The position numbers and the translations under genes are program-made. A stretch of 64,000 nt of DNA from Polynucleobacter meluiroseus (GTDB lineage Bacteria > Pseudomonadota > Gammaproteobacteria > Burkholderiales > Burkholderiaceae), in assembly GCA_945879115.1 (NCBI GenBank), contig CAMDUR010000007.1, forward strand, positions 25,613 through 89,612, read 5' to 3'. Under the pieces are notes generated by a model. It ran no database searches, had not been told where the DNA came from, and worked only from the letters and a program-made list of their open reading frames with translations. Below, one piece after another: positions 47,064 through 57,500 of the stretch. Positions within the stretch are counted from its first letter, which is position 1. Each line of letters starts with the position of its first letter.

Positions 47064-48374
47064 TCATAAAAGACCTTCAAATAAAACAACCTTGACCAAG
47101 TCGCCTGCTTGAATGGGGCCTTGGTCATGCTCAAGGATAATGAAGCAATTCGCTTCACTCATTGAACGCAAGACGCCTGAACCTTGTGCGCCTGTAATAC
47201 TCACAGTATTAATACCATGGCTATCAGATTTGATGATGCCTCTTTGGAACTCGGTACGACCAGGGCGTTTTCTAATGTTTTCCAATGCGCGAGCTTGCAT
47301 GGCTTGCGGTGCTAATTCAGTGGCGCCAGACATCGCCAATAAAGCATGACGAACAAATTGATAGAAAGTCACCATGACTGCCACGGGATTGCCAGGCAAA
47401 CCAAATAAAACCGCTTGATGACCATTGGATTGAATCGAGCCAAAGGCCATCGGTCTGCCGGGGCGCATATTAATTTTCCAAAAGGCTATATCACCTAATT
47501 CACGCATGATTTGTTTGGTGTAATCTGCTTCACCAACAGATACGCCCCCTGAGGTGACAACGGCATCACATTGTGCGGCAGCATCAGAAAATGCACGACG
47601 CATATCTTCTGGGTTATCTCGAACCACGCCAAAGTCTGTGATCTCAACACCGAGACGAGAGAGCATGCCAAAGAGGGTATATCGATTGCTGTCATAAACA
47701 CAGCCAGGATCGAGAGCTTGTCCGATAGATCGTAATTCATCACCGGTTGAGAAAAATCCCACTCGTAGGCGACGCTTCACAGCCACTTCACCCATGCCCA
47801 AGGATGCAATTAAGCCAAGATCGGCAGGTCGAATCACTTTTCCAGCAGTCAATGCGGCACTACCGATACTAAGGTCTTCACCTTTGAGTCGGCGGTTATC
47901 TCCTGCTTTAACAACAGAAGAAGTAAATTGAACTTGTTCACCATCAACTTCTACCAACTCTTGCGGAATGACTGTGTCACAGCCATTGGGCATGATGGCC
48001 CCGGTCATGATACGAACACATTCACCTGCTTTGACATCACCAACAAATGCATTGCCCGCAAAACCTTTACCAATCATGTGCAAACGGGTGGATGCATCAG
48101 CTGATAGGGATGAGCCCGCAAAAGCATAGCCATCCATCGCAGAGTTATCAGCCGCAGGTACATTGATGGGAGAAGTAATATCTTTAGCTAAAACTCGCCC
48201 AAGAGATTGATAGATGCCCACTGTTTCTGTTTCAAGAGCGTTGGCACCAGGACGAACAAAATCTTGCACGATTTGAAGTGCTTGATCCACTCTCAAGGAC
48301 TCAGGGTCATAGTCTGATTGGCAGGTAACAACTGAGTTAAGAGTTGGAAGCGTAGGAAGTGATAACTTCGTCAT
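47064..48374 (-). CDS. moeA: Molybdopterin molybdenumtransferase
   Basis: MoeA inserts molybdate into adenylated molybdopterin to give the active cofactor. The 436-residue protein has PINVPAADNSAMDGYAF (about 78-94) and IMTGAIMPNGCDTVIPQE. VVTSGGVSVGEADYTKQIM and FGLPGNPVAVMVTF complete the MoeA fold. It is downstream of moaA with a 27-bp gap, so the first and last steps of Moco synthesis are coupled. Confidence 0.96.
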   Translation of the reverse strand: MTKLSLPTLPTLNSVVTCQSDYDPESLRVDQALQIVQDFVRPGANALETETVGIYQSLGRVLAKDITSPINVPAADNSAMDGYAFAGSSLSADASTRLHMIGKGFAGNAFVGDVKAGECVRIMTGAIMPNGCDTVIPQELVEVDGEQVQFTSSVVKAGDNRRLKGEDLSIGSAALTAGKVIRPADLGLIASLGMGEVAVKRRLRVGFFSTGDELRSIGQALDPGCVYDSNRYTLFGMLSRLGVEITDFGVVRDNPEDMRRAFSDAAAQCDAVVTSGGVSVGEADYTKQIMRELGDIAFWKINMRPGRPMAFGSIQSNGHQAVLFGLPGNPVAVMVTFYQFVRHALLAMSGATELAPQAMQARALENIRKRPGRTEFQRGIIKSDSHGINTVSITGAQGSGVLRSMSEANCFIILEHDQGPIQAGDLVKVVLFEGLL

Positions 48375-48401
48375 GAAATTGTTTCTATATGAGTGAGATA
48401 A

Positions 48402-49517
48402 CTAGCCACCAATATAAGACATCTCAACTTTTGTTTTATTGGCTAATTCTGGCGAGCCACGAAGCTCTGAGTAACGATCTGCTCTATGTGACCACACTTG
48501 TGCGATGGCATTGCTAATTTCTAGATCGGTGCGACCTTCGCGAAGCAGAGCTTTCAGGTCATGCCCCTCTGTTGCAAATAGACACAGATACATCTTACCC
48601 TCGGTCGAGAGGCGAGCTCTTGAACAATCTTTACAAAATGCTTGGGTCACACTTGAGATAACGCCCACTTCACCTGAGCCATCCAAATATCTCCAGCGCT
48701 CAGCAACTTCACCAGGGTAGTTAGGGTCAATATTGGTTAATGGAAAAGCCTCATGAATTTTTTTAATGACATCTGCAGAAGGGAGCACCTCTGACATATT
48801 CCAACCATTCGAGGCGCCAACGTCCATGAACTCAATAAATCGTAGAGTGACACCGGTATTTCTAAAGTAACTCGCCATTGGAATGATTTCTTGATCATTG
48901 CAATTCTTTTTAACAACCATATTTACTTTGATATTTTCAAAGCCAGCTTCACGTGCGGCTTCAATGCCATCTAAAACATCGGTCACTGGGAAGTCGACAT
49001 CATTCATCTGACGAAAAATATGATCGTCGATACCATCAAGACTAACCGTTAAGCGAGACAGTCCTGCATCTTTTAAGGCTTGAGCTTTTTTGCGTAAAAG
49101 GCTGCCATTAGTGGTCAATGTTAAGTCGAGTGGTTTGCCACTGCGAGTTTTTAATACAGCTAACATTTCGATGAGTTTCTCGATATGCTTGCGCAAAAGA
49201 GGTTCCCCACCGGTTAGGCGAATCTTTTCAACACCGTGCTCAATATAAATTTTTGCTAGACGTGTGATTTCTTCAAAACTAAGTAAATCACCATGTGCTA
49301 GATACGGGTAATCCTTATCAAATACTTCCTTAGGCATGCAATAAGTGCATCTGAAGTTGCAGCGATCTGTGACGGAGATTCTTAAATCATGGAGTGACCG
49401 GCCACGCTGATCAGCGAGAAGACCGTTGGGATTGAGTAGCTGTGCCGGTATAACCGGCACAAGGCTACCAATCTTTCTTTGGCGCTCATCAATGAGGGGA
49501 ATGACTCTTTCTGACAT
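48402..49517 (-). CDS. moaA: GTP 3',8-cyclase (molybdenum cofactor synthesis)
   Basis: MoaA is a radical-SAM enzyme that begins molybdopterin synthesis from GTP, with MoaC. The 371-residue protein has the CNFRCTYC 4Fe-4S motif (Cys53, 57, 60) and a second C-terminal cluster with [18 protein letters not shown]. The essential C-terminal GG is present (MSYIGG). It is the first gene of the moaA-moeA pair and ends 23 bp from the rne stop in the same direction. A 36-residue N-terminal region before the conserved [13 protein letters not shown] is longer than in E. coli. Confidence 0.97.
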   Translation of the reverse strand: MSERVIPLIDERQRKIGSLVPVIPAQLLNPNGLLADQRGRSLHDLRISVTDRCNFRCTYCMPKEVFDKDYPYLAHGDLLSFEEITRLAKIYIEHGVEKIRLTGGEPLLRKHIEKLIEMLAVLKTRSGKPLDLTLTTNGSLLRKKAQALKDAGLSRLTVSLDGIDDHIFRQMNDVDFPVTDVLDGIEAAREAGFENIKVNMVVKKNCNDQEIIPMASYFRNTGVTLRFIEFMDVGASNGWNMSEVLPSADVIKKIHEAFPLTNIDPNYPGEVAERWRYLDGSGEVGVISSVTQAFCKDCSRARLSTEGKMYLCLFATEGHDLKALLREGRTDLEISNAIAQVWSHRADRYSELRGSPELANKTKVEMSYIGG

Positions 49518-49540
49518 ATTCCCCCATTGTAGAACTAAGT

Positions 49541-52117
49541 TTACTTTTCGACGATTTGCTCTTTACCACCAGTTTCAACCAAAACCATGGGCTCTGTTGA
49601 AAGCTCAACAGCTGGTTTTGGTTCACGTGGTGGGTGGTTAACAACCGGCTCAGCAGCAATTTGCGCGCGAACTTCTTCCAATTTGCTGTTATCAGTATTA
49701 ACCCAAACCATTCCTGCAGTAGCTAATACGGAATCTAGCTCAGCTGGTTGAAGTGCTTTGAATTCTACTTTTGGCAATGGAGCTGGCGCAGCATTGACAA
49801 CTTCTGGAGCTGCAACGACTGGAGCCATTGCTTGAACAACTGGTGCCGCAACAACAGTAGCAGCAACAACAGGGGTAACAAAAGCATCAACAGCAACTGT
49901 TACAGCTGGTGACTCATAAGCTGCGGCTACTTGAGTATCACCACCTAAATCAATATTGCTTTGAGCTGATTCAACTGCGCCAGTGTTCTCTGCATCATTT
50001 TCAGGACGGTCTGTACGATCACGACGGTTACGACCACGACGATTACGACCACGTGGGCGATCTTCACCGTCTGCTGATTGTGCTGGGCGATCACCTGAAC
50101 CATGCGTTAAAACATCTTTAGTTGGATCTAATTTTGTTTCTTCGCCCTCTGGTTTGTTTTCGCGTGGCTGGCGGGGCTCACGTGGCTGACGTGGGTTACG
50201 ATTTTGCTGAGGACGAGCTTCTTTAGTTTCAGCTTTATCTTCACCTTCGCGAGCAGGTTTATTGCCTTCACCACCCTCTGTTTTATTGCGGCCACGATTA
50301 CGGTTATTACGATTGCGACCATTACGATCATTGCGGTCACCGCGATCATTGCGATCATTACGACCATCGCGTGTTGGGCGCTTATCAGTAGAAACTTCCT
50401 CTTTGGCACCGAGCAGTTTCTTAATGAAACCAATCAAACCACCAGAACTTGATTTTTCACCAGCAGTCTTGCGCTCAGGGCGAACAACACCGGTTGGCGC
50501 TGGTTGACTTGGGCGAACACCTTTAACAGCGGCTTCTAATCGTGGCTTAGCGTCTTCAGCTTTGCGACTCAAGATCGTGTCTGATTCAAGTTCTTTACTA
50601 GCTTCTTCAGCCATGTCGTAACTTGCTCTTGGATCATCAAGGCGCGGGTCATCATGACGCAGGCGCTCTAATTTGTAATGCGGGGTCTCTAAATGTTTGT
50701 TTGGTAATAAAAGAATATTGACCTTGAAACGACTCTCAATTTTGATAACTTCAGCACGTTTTTCATTTAGAAGGAATGCTGCAACATCCACTGGTACTTG
50801 GCAGTGGATTGATGCGGTATTTTCTTTCATAGCATCTTCTTGAATGATGCGAAGAACTTGAAGTGCTGAAGATTCAGTATCTCTAATATGACCTGTACCG
50901 TTACAACGTGGGCAAGTCACGTTACTGCTCTCAGAAAGAGCAGGGCGTAGACGTTGACGTGACAACTCTAAAAGACCAAAGCGAGAGATCTTACCCATCT
51001 GAACACGGGCACGATCATGGCGCAAGGCATCCTTAAGACGTTGCTCTACTTCTTTTTGGTTCTTTGTTGACTCCATGTCGATGAAGTCAATCACAATCAA
51101 GCCGCCAAGGTCACGCAAACGCATTTGACGTGCTAATTCATCAGCAGCTTCTAAGTTCGTTCTTGCTGCAGTCTCTTCAATATCTGAACCACGAGTAGAG
51201 CGAGCAGAGTTAACGTCAACAGAAACTAAAGCTTCTGTATGGTCAATCACAATCGCGCCACCTGATGGTAATGAAACGGTACGTGAGTAAGCAGTTTCAA
51301 TTTGATGTTCGATTTGGAATCTTGAGAACAGAGGAACATCGTCTTGGTAACGCTTAACGCGAGACATATTGTCTGGCATTACTACTGACATAAAGGCGCT
51401 GGCTTGTTCGAAAATCTCATCAGTGTCGATCAAGATTTCACCAATATCAGGCTGGAAGTAATCGCGGATGGCGCGAATGACTAGGCTTGATTCTAAATAA
51501 ATTAATAGAGGGGCTTGATTGCCACTAGCAGCTTCGTCAATAGCATTCCAAAGCTTCATTAAGTAGTTCAGGTCCCAATCTAACTCTTCAGCTGTGCGAC
51601 CGATACCAGCAGTTCTAGCAATGATGCTCATGCCGACTGGAACCACTAATTGGCCCATGGCTTCACGTAATTCATTACGATCTTCGCCTTCAATACGGCG
51701 AGAAACGCCACCACCACGAGGGTTGTTAGGCATTAAAACAAGGTAACGACCAGCCAGTGAGATAAAGCTAGTGAGAGCTGCACCTTTATTGCCGCGCTCA
51801 TCTTTTTCTACTTGAACAACAATTTCTTGACCTTCACGCAAGGCATCTTTGATACCGGCATTTCTAACATCTGTGCCATCTTTGAAATAAGCTCTAGAAA
51901 CTTCTTTGAAAGGTAAGAAGCCATGACGCTCTTCACCGTAGTTCACGAAGCAAGCTTCTAAGGAGGGTTCAATGCGTGTGATCACGCCTTTGTAGATATT
52001 GCCTTTGCGTTGTTCACGCCCAGTTGTTTCAATATCGATATCGATGAGTTTTTGACCATCAACGATCGCTACGCGCAACTCTTCTTGTTGGGTAGCGTTA
52101 AATAACATTCTTTTCAT
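49541..52117 (-). CDS. rne: Ribonuclease E
   Basis: RNase E is the essential endonuclease that starts mRNA decay and processes rRNA and tRNA. The 858-residue protein begins [21 protein letters not shown] and has the S1 domain. Catalytic Asp301 (VSVDVNS) and Asp344 (VIDFIDM) match E. coli Asp303 and Asp346. The Zn-link is CPRC at 402-405. The C-terminal third is unstructured, with Arg/Asn/Asp-rich runs that likely bind RNA and the degradosome. ATG 52117 is chosen with GGAG 8 bases upstream; the longer frame to 52189 has no conserved sequence. Confidence 0.97.
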   Translation of the reverse strand: MKRMLFNATQQEELRVAIVDGQKLIDIDIETTGREQRKGNIYKGVITRIEPSLEACFVNYGEERHGFLPFKEVSRAYFKDGTDVRNAGIKDALREGQEIVVQVEKDERGNKGAALTSFISLAGRYLVLMPNNPRGGGVSRRIEGEDRNELREAMGQLVVPVGMSIIARTAGIGRTAEELDWDLNYLMKLWNAIDEAASGNQAPLLIYLESSLVIRAIRDYFQPDIGEILIDTDEIFEQASAFMSVVMPDNMSRVKRYQDDVPLFSRFQIEHQIETAYSRTVSLPSGGAIVIDHTEALVSVDVNSARSTRGSDIEETAARTNLEAADELARQMRLRDLGGLIVIDFIDMESTKNQKEVEQRLKDALRHDRARVQMGKISRFGLLELSRQRLRPALSESSNVTCPRCNGTGHIRDTESSALQVLRIIQEDAMKENTASIHCQVPVDVAAFLLNEKRAEVIKIESRFKVNILLLPNKHLETPHYKLERLRHDDPRLDDPRASYDMAEEASKELESDTILSRKAEDAKPRLEAAVKGVRPSQPAPTGVVRPERKTAGEKSSSGGLIGFIKKLLGAKEEVSTDKRPTRDGRNDRNDRGDRNDRNGRNRNNRNRGRNKTEGGEGNKPAREGEDKAETKEARPQQNRNPRQPREPRQPRENKPEGEETKLDPTKDVLTHGSGDRPAQSADGEDRPRGRNRRGRNRRDRTDRPENDAENTGAVESAQSNIDLGGDTQVAAAYESPAVTVAVDAFVTPVVAATVVAAPVVQAMAPVVAAPEVVNAAPAPLPKVEFKALQPAELDSVLATAGMVWVNTDNSKLEEVRAQIAAEPVVNHPPREPKPAVELSTEPMVLVETGGKEQIVEK

Positions 52118-52431
52118 AAAATACTCCGTACTGCGGCTTAGCAGCCATCGCGGGACGCGAAACGGAATTGAAGTGATTGTGCGAGACAACCTTCTGTGAC
52201 AACTTCTTCACTACACTCGCTGACTTATTCTTATTTGCGGGTCAGCGCGCGCTTAAATTCTTTTATCAGTTTCGCGGTTCGCGGCACTATGCCAGCCAAC
52301 CTTGCGTCTCGTTGCTTCAGGGGAGAGGCGAACCCTGGGGATATCAATCGGCTATTCCGGACCGACCTTGGCGCACGATTTTCAAATCATAAATTTGATG
52401 TTGCGCAACAAGATAGTCCATTATATGACAT
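52118..52431 (-). promoter_or_regulatory. Long rne leader with promoter and hairpins
   Basis: This 314-bp stretch holds no gene. A consensus -10 box TATAAT lies on the minus strand at 52420-52425, giving an rne leader near 295 nt. A 7-bp hairpin (CGCTGAC at 52218-52224 and GTCAGCG at 52241-52247) and smaller GC-rich stems are seen. E. coli rne has a structured leader through which RNase E limits its own mRNA; a similar loop is inferred here. Confidence 0.6.
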
Positions 52432-53367
52432 ATGAACGGTAATTCGGTAACCCAACACGTTGTTTTATTTGAGGAAGCTGGCCAAAGGCTAGATAATTTC
52501 CTATTTCGCATGGCCAAAGGGGTACCCAAAACCCATATTTATCGAATTATTCGGTCTGGAGAGGTCCGAATTAATAAAAAAAGGGTCGATGCCAGCCAAA
52601 AAATCCAAGAAGGGGACGTTTTACGACTCCCGCCAATCAGGGTTTCCGAGGTCAAACCTGTCGATAATGAGTACCTTTCCAACAAAATTAGCTCTGAAAT
52701 TGACATTTTGTTCGAGGACGACAGCATATTAGTAGTCGATAAACCATCCGGAATTGCTGTACATGGTGGTTCAGGCGTGTCTTTAGGCCTGATTGAGGCC
52801 ATGAGAGCGCAAAGACCCGACGCCAAATTCTTAGAATTGGTCCATCGCCTTGATCGTGATACTTCTGGCATTTTGATGTTAGCCAAAAAACGCAGTGCTT
52901 TGGTCCACCTTCACGAGCAAATTCGTGAAGGAAAGATGGAAAAACGCTACTTATTAGTTGTTCATGGTCAGTTACCAGTCTCTAACAAGTCCATTCCTCT
53001 GAAATACCCTTTAATTAAGTACTTATTACCTAACGGCGAGAGAAGAGTTAGGGTGGCTAGCGATGGTGGTCAGCTTAGCCATACCAACATCCGAGTTAAA
53101 GCTAATTACCTAGATGGTTTATGTACTTTGGTCGAAGCGCAGTTAAAAACCGGTCGAACTCACCAAATTAGGGTGCATCTCCAAGCTTATGGTCATCCGA
53201 TTTTGGGAGATGATAAATATGGCAATCAAGAATTAGATAAAGCCATCAGACCGAAACGACTTTTATTGCATGCAAGACACTTAAGCTTCATTCATCCTAA
53301 AACTGAGCAAAAAATGACTTTTGAGGCTCCCATCCCAATAGCTTTTGAAAAGTTTGAAGAAAATTAA
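52432..53367 (+). CDS. rluC: 23S rRNA pseudouridine synthase RluC
   Basis: RluC makes pseudouridine at several helix-69-region and domain-V sites of 23S rRNA. The 311-residue protein has an N-terminal S4 domain (RMAKGVPKTHIYRIIRSGEV), then VVDKPSGIAVHGG and HRLDRDTSGILML with the catalytic Asp141. KTGRTHQIRVHLQAYGHPILGD is the RluA-family C-terminal core. It lies divergent from rne, as in many proteobacteria. No Shine-Dalgarno sequence is visible before ATG 52432. Confidence 0.94.
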   Translation: MNGNSVTQHVVLFEEAGQRLDNFLFRMAKGVPKTHIYRIIRSGEVRINKKRVDASQKIQEGDVLRLPPIRVSEVKPVDNEYLSNKISSEIDILFEDDSILVVDKPSGIAVHGGSGVSLGLIEAMRAQRPDAKFLELVHRLDRDTSGILMLAKKRSALVHLHEQIREGKMEKRYLLVVHGQLPVSNKSIPLKYPLIKYLLPNGERRVRVASDGGQLSHTNIRVKANYLDGLCTLVEAQLKTGRTHQIRVHLQAYGHPILGDDKYGNQELDKAIRPKRLLLHARHLSFIHPKTEQKMTFEAPIPIAFEKFEEN

Positions 53368-53467
53368 GCAAAACAATCAAAACAACGAAACCAACAATTA
53401 AATCTAAAATAAGCTCATACAAATGAGTGGTAGCAACAGATCATAAAAGTAAATAAAAGGAAGCTTC

Positions 53468-54343
53468 ATGAAGTTAGCCGCATTCCAATTTCAGACTCAG
53501 CGTTATGTTGGTCTTGTTTCTAAAGATCTACAAACAGTCACCCCTTTTCTGCTTTCAGAAGAGCAAGCTAGTCGGGGTGCTTTAACGGTGATTGAAATGT
53601 TGGCTGAAGGAAAGGCACTTCCAGCACAGGGCGCGCCAATGGCCATTCAAGATGTTTGTCTTTTGGCACCGATTCCTCATCCACGTAGAAATATCTTTTG
53701 CGTTGGAAAAAATTACTTAGATCACGTTAAAGAAATCAAAGACAGCAAATTAGGTGAAGCTCAAGGCAGTATGGCGAACCTAGCAAAGGCACCTGTCATT
53801 TTTAGCAAAGTACCAGAATCAGTTATTGGCACTGGCGCATCCATCGACAGTCACTCAGGCGTTAGTCAAGAAGTCGACTACGAGGCTGAGCTAGCAATAG
53901 TGATTGCTAAAAAAGGTAAAGGCATTAAAAAAGAAGATGCGCTTCAATATGTATGGGGATACACCATCGTCAATGATGTGAGTGCGCGTGACCTACAAGC
54001 GAAGCATGTGCAATTTCATGTGGGTAAAAGCTTGGATACTTTTTGTCCGATGGGCCCATGGTTGGTATCTGCTGATGAGTTGGATGCAAGCTCAGCGTCT
54101 ATCAAATGTTGGGTTAATGGTGAGTTGCGTCAGAGTGGTTCCACAGAACAAATGATTTTTGACATTCCAACGATTATCGAAAATCTCTCTGCTGGTATGA
54201 CGATTTATCCTGGTGATGTGATCGCAACCGGAACACCAAGCGGTGTTGGTATGGGTATGAAGCCACCCCAGTTCTTAAAAAAAGGTGACACAGTCAAAAT
54301 TGAAATTGCAGGCATTGGCACTTTAGAGAACCCAGTTATTTAG
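53468..54343 (+). CDS. Fumarylacetoacetate hydrolase-family protein
   Basis: This 291-residue protein has the FAH fold with metal-binding EVDYEAELAIVI and GYTIVNDVSARDLQ, plus GTPSGVGMGMKPPQFLKKGD at the C-terminus. Related enzymes include acylpyruvases (YcgM), oxaloacetate decarboxylase and 2-hydroxyhepta-2,4-diene-1,7-dioate isomerase; the exact reaction is uncertain. It is preceded by AAGGAAGC and lies between rluC and a HAD phosphatase in the same direction. Confidence 0.85.
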   Translation: MKLAAFQFQTQRYVGLVSKDLQTVTPFLLSEEQASRGALTVIEMLAEGKALPAQGAPMAIQDVCLLAPIPHPRRNIFCVGKNYLDHVKEIKDSKLGEAQGSMANLAKAPVIFSKVPESVIGTGASIDSHSGVSQEVDYEAELAIVIAKKGKGIKKEDALQYVWGYTIVNDVSARDLQAKHVQFHVGKSLDTFCPMGPWLVSADELDASSASIKCWVNGELRQSGSTEQMIFDIPTIIENLSAGMTIYPGDVIATGTPSGVGMGMKPPQFLKKGDTVKIEIAGIGTLENPVI

Positions 54344-54383
54344 TTTCTATTAACACCTTTTAAAAATATACAGAGAGACTCAT

Positions 54384-55034
54384 TTGAAATACGAATTAAT
54401 TGTTTGGGACTGGGATGGCACCTTGATGGATTCAACGCCAACGATTGTTCGTTGCATTCAGGAATCTTGCAGAGATCTCAACTTGCCAGTACCCAATGAC
54501 TCGATGGCGAGTCATGTGATTGGTCTGGGTATTCAGGAAGCTTTACGCAAAGCCGTACCAACTGTTTCAGTTGAGGATCATCCTAAATTAGTAGATCGCT
54601 TTAGATTCCATTACTTATCAATCGATCACGAATTGAGTTTGTTTGAGGGTGCTAAAGACTTACTTTTCAGCCTAAAAGAAAAGGGTCATTTATTAGCTGT
54701 TGCCACCGGTAAAAGTCGTAAAGGCTTAGACCGTTCTCTGGGTTTTCATGGCTTACATGAAGTTTTTGTGGATAGTCGAACACCCGATGAGACTTTTGCT
54801 AAACCGCATCCAGGTATGTTGTTGGAATTATCAGAAGCTCTTATGGTGCCAATGGAAAAAATTCTCATGATCGGCGATACAACTCATGACTTGTTAATGG
54901 CTAACAACGCTGGAGCAGATGCCGTGGCAGTGACTTACGGCGCTCATCCTATTGATGTTCTGAGAACAGAAAACCCTCTTACTTGCTGTACCAACGTACA
55001 AGAACTGGCAGAGTGGTTAGCCGTACATGCATAG
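54384..55034 (+). CDS. HAD-superfamily phosphatase (phosphoglycolate phosphatase-like)
   Basis: This 216-residue protein has WDWDGTLMDSTPTIVRC (Asp nucleophile and acid/base), LLAVATGKSRKG (motif II) and MIGDTTHDLLMANNAGA (motif IV). The C1 cap is helical. It is a second Gph-like gene in the window but with low similarity to gph at 5929-6603. The TTG near 54384 region is preceded by GAGAG, though the start could differ slightly. Confidence 0.82.
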   Translation: MKYELIVWDWDGTLMDSTPTIVRCIQESCRDLNLPVPNDSMASHVIGLGIQEALRKAVPTVSVEDHPKLVDRFRFHYLSIDHELSLFEGAKDLLFSLKEKGHLLAVATGKSRKGLDRSLGFHGLHEVFVDSRTPDETFAKPHPGMLLELSEALMVPMEKILMIGDTTHDLLMANNAGADAVAVTYGAHPIDVLRTENPLTCCTNVQELAEWLAVHA

Positions 55035-55121
55035 AGACTCAAAATAAAAGATAATTGGCAATCAATCATTAATAAATAACTTAAACGAAGTAATTTACAA
55101 AACAACTCAGAAAGTACCTGC

Positions 55122-56069
55122 ATGTCAGACGAAAAAGTTTGGGAGCGTCAAGCCTTAGAGCACCTCCTTCTGGAGAATATGAAAGAACAGCGACGCGGTC
55201 GTCGCTGGAGAGCAGCACTTCGTCTGATGACCCTGATTGTTTTTGTCGGCATTGCTATTAATGTCTTTGATATTAAATTGGGGGGTCAATCAAAATTAGG
55301 TAAACATACAGCCTTGGTCAATTTGCAAGGTGAAATCGCTCCTAATACAGCGGCTAGTGCTGAGGCAATCAATCTGGCTCTTAATGAAGCATTTGAAAAT
55401 CCAGAAAGCGTGGGTGTGATCCTTCGCATCAATAGTCCAGGTGGTTCACCTGTGCAGTCTGGAATTATTCATGACGAGATCATTCGTTTGCGTGCTTTAC
55501 ATCCCCAAAAACCACTCCATGTTGTTGTTGAAGAACTTTGTGCATCTGGTGGCTACTACGTTGCTGCAGCTGCTGATCAAATCTTTGTTGATAAAGCGAG
55601 TTTAGTAGGTTCGATTGGTGTGATCATGGGCGGTTTTGGCGTCACTGGTTTGATGGATAAGTTAGGTATTGAGCGCCGAGTGATTGCCGCCGGCAAAAAC
55701 AAAGCCTTGTTGGATCCTTTCTCAAAAGAAGATCCTAAGCAAAAAGCATTTATTCAGGACATGATCTTAGAAGTTCATGAGCAATTTATCAAAGTCGTTC
55801 GCGATGGTAGAGGTCAACGTCTTAAAGAAACACCAGAAATGTTTTCTGGTTTGGTATGGAATGGTGCCCGCAGTATTGAGTTAGGATTAACTGATGCTAC
55901 AGGCACTATAGATTCTGTGGCTAGAGATGTTCTAAAGGCACCTAACATTGTTGATTACACCACCAAAGAAAACTTAGCTGAGCGAGTTGCTAAACGCTTT
56001 GGCGCCGCAATGGGTGAGGGCGCCACGAAGGTTCTTTTGCGTAACGAGTTTTTACGTTACGGTAATTAA
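55122..56069 (+). CDS. sppA: S49-family signal peptide peptidase SppA-like
   Basis: This 315-residue protease has one N-terminal membrane helix (about 29-48). The nucleophile Ser lies in CASGGYYVAAAADQIF and the general-base Lys in AGKNKALLDPFSKED. The layout is of the short SppA (Bacillus-type), which degrades signal peptides and other membrane fragments. It is the last rightward gene before the convergent methyltransferase gene and lies close to the HAD gene. Confidence 0.9.
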   Translation: MSDEKVWERQALEHLLLENMKEQRRGRRWRAALRLMTLIVFVGIAINVFDIKLGGQSKLGKHTALVNLQGEIAPNTAASAEAINLALNEAFENPESVGVILRINSPGGSPVQSGIIHDEIIRLRALHPQKPLHVVVEELCASGGYYVAAAADQIFVDKASLVGSIGVIMGGFGVTGLMDKLGIERRVIAAGKNKALLDPFSKEDPKQKAFIQDMILEVHEQFIKVVRDGRGQRLKETPEMFSGLVWNGARSIELGLTDATGTIDSVARDVLKAPNIVDYTTKENLAERVAKRFGAAMGEGATKVLLRNEFLRYGN

Positions 56070-56090
56070 TTTAAAAAACGAATTTAAACA

Positions 56091-56858
56091 CTAAGCCAAT
56101 AATAAAAATACGGCAGGGCGTTGATGAAGAGCTTGGATTAATCCAGGCTCTTTTTTTATGGATGCTTGCCATGAAGCAACTGTATGCGACTTGACCCACT
56201 CCGTTGGTAAGCTTAAGTCAGCCGCCACACAAATTTGAGTATTGGGGTGAAGACTTTGCAGCATGGTTTCAATCATGGCGCTGTTGCGATAGGGTGTCTC
56301 AATCCAAAGTTGAGTTTGATTTTTTCTTTTGGACTCTTGCTCGAGTTGCTTTAGTGCATTGACTTTGTCAGCTTGATTCACAGGCAAGTAACCATGAAAT
56401 GCAAAGCTCTGGCCATTCATACCGCTGGCCATGAGAGCAAGCAACAAAGAGCTCGGCCCCACTAACGCTCTCACCGTAATGCCCAAGCGGTGAGCGGCAT
56501 TCACAATGTCTGCGCCTGGATCAGCAATCGCCGGCAAGCCAGCTTCAGACATCAAACCTAAGTCATGGCCATCCAAGAGAGGTTGTAATAATTTTTTGAG
56601 ATCAACAGCTTCATGACCTTGATGTTCTTTACCGGGACCGCGCCACTCTGACATGATCATTTCTTGCATGGGGCAAACCAGGGTTGCTTGGGTTGAAACT
56701 GCTTTTAAAAAAGATCGAGCAGTTTTAGCGTTTTCGACAATCCAGTAACGCAATTGCGCTGCTCGCAAAATGGTATCGATTGGTAAAACACTGGAGAGTT
56801 GTTCTTCTCTTGCTTCATCGCCTAATGTATTAGGGATTAAATAAAGTGTGCCATTCAT
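56091..56858 (-). CDS. SAM-dependent methyltransferase (RsmI/tetrapyrrole methylase family)
   Basis: This 255-residue protein belongs to the SAM tetrapyrrole methylase family, seen in GTLYLIPNTLGD near the N-terminus, GLMSEAGLPAIADPGADIV, and VRALVGPSSLLLALMASGMNG. It resembles 16S rRNA methyltransferase RsmI but differs in the N-terminal motif and may be a paralogue with another target. Its start overlaps the stop of maf (ATGA), so the two are translationally coupled. Confidence 0.83.
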   Translation of the reverse strand: MNGTLYLIPNTLGDEAREEQLSSVLPIDTILRAAQLRYWIVENAKTARSFLKAVSTQATLVCPMQEMIMSEWRGPGKEHQGHEAVDLKKLLQPLLDGHDLGLMSEAGLPAIADPGADIVNAAHRLGITVRALVGPSSLLLALMASGMNGQSFAFHGYLPVNQADKVNALKQLEQESKRKNQTQLWIETPYRNSAMIETMLQSLHPNTQICVAADLSLPTEWVKSHTVASWQASIKKEPGLIQALHQRPAVFLLLA

Positions 56859-57487
56859 ACAGTTCCTGGGATTTGAAAGCCGGCATCTCGTAAGAGAGTG
56901 CAGACCGCAATGAGTGGCAGTCCAATCAGAGCCGTTGGATCATCACTTTGAACTTTTTCCAACAAACAAATACCCAAACCTTCGGATTTAGCACTACCGG
57001 CGCAATCATAAGGAGTTTCAGCTAATAAATAGGCATTTAAGGTGGCATCGTCTAAATCTCTAAAAGTCACCTCAGTGACGACATTCATCACTTGAGAGAT
57101 GGGACCTTTTGCTAAGCAAACTGCAGTGTGGAATTGCACATTTTTGCCTCGTAATGTTTGCAGTTGTTTCAGAGCTTTTGCATGATCACCAGGTTTACCC
57201 ATGGCAACACCATTTAAATCGACCACTTGATCTGAGCCAATGACCCATGTGTTGGGCTCAATTTGAGCAATAGCCAAAGCTTTCGCCTCTGCTAAACGTA
57301 AAGCCATTGCCATCGGGCTTTCCCCAGTGAGCGCTCGCTCATCTACATCAGGATCGGCACATGTAAACGGGACCCCTAAGCGCGTTAAAAGCTCTTTTCT
57401 ATATTTTGACGTGGACGCCAAAATCAATTTTTGTGCCCCTTTGGGCGAAATAGTTGATAAATCACTTGGGCTAGGAACTGCGCTCAT
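56855..57487 (-). CDS. maf: Maf-family nucleoside triphosphate pyrophosphatase
   Basis: Maf proteins hydrolyse non-canonical or excess nucleoside triphosphates. The 210-residue protein has LILASTSKYRKELLTRLGVPF and the DPDVDERALTGESP loop. WVIGSDQVVDLNG is the conserved middle motif, and KSEGLGICLLEKVQSDDPTALIGLP the end motif. The DVDE with QVVDLNG form is like YceF (7-methyl-GTP). It starts only 13 bp from the divergent yceD. Confidence 0.92.
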   Translation of the reverse strand: MSAVPSPSDLSTISPKGAQKLILASTSKYRKELLTRLGVPFTCADPDVDERALTGESPMAMALRLAEAKALAIAQIEPNTWVIGSDQVVDLNGVAMGKPGDHAKALKQLQTLRGKNVQFHTAVCLAKGPISQVMNVVTEVTFRDLDDATLNAYLLAETPYDCAGSAKSEGLGICLLEKVQSDDPTALIGLPLIAVCTLLRDAGFQIPGTV

Positions 57488-57500
57488 TTATGCTTTCGGT

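Noticed and set aside
49909..50507. Several basic or hydrophobic plus-strand frames opposite the RNase E tail
   Set aside because: They arise from the codon bias of the Arg/Asn/Asp-rich low-complexity region and have no independent support.
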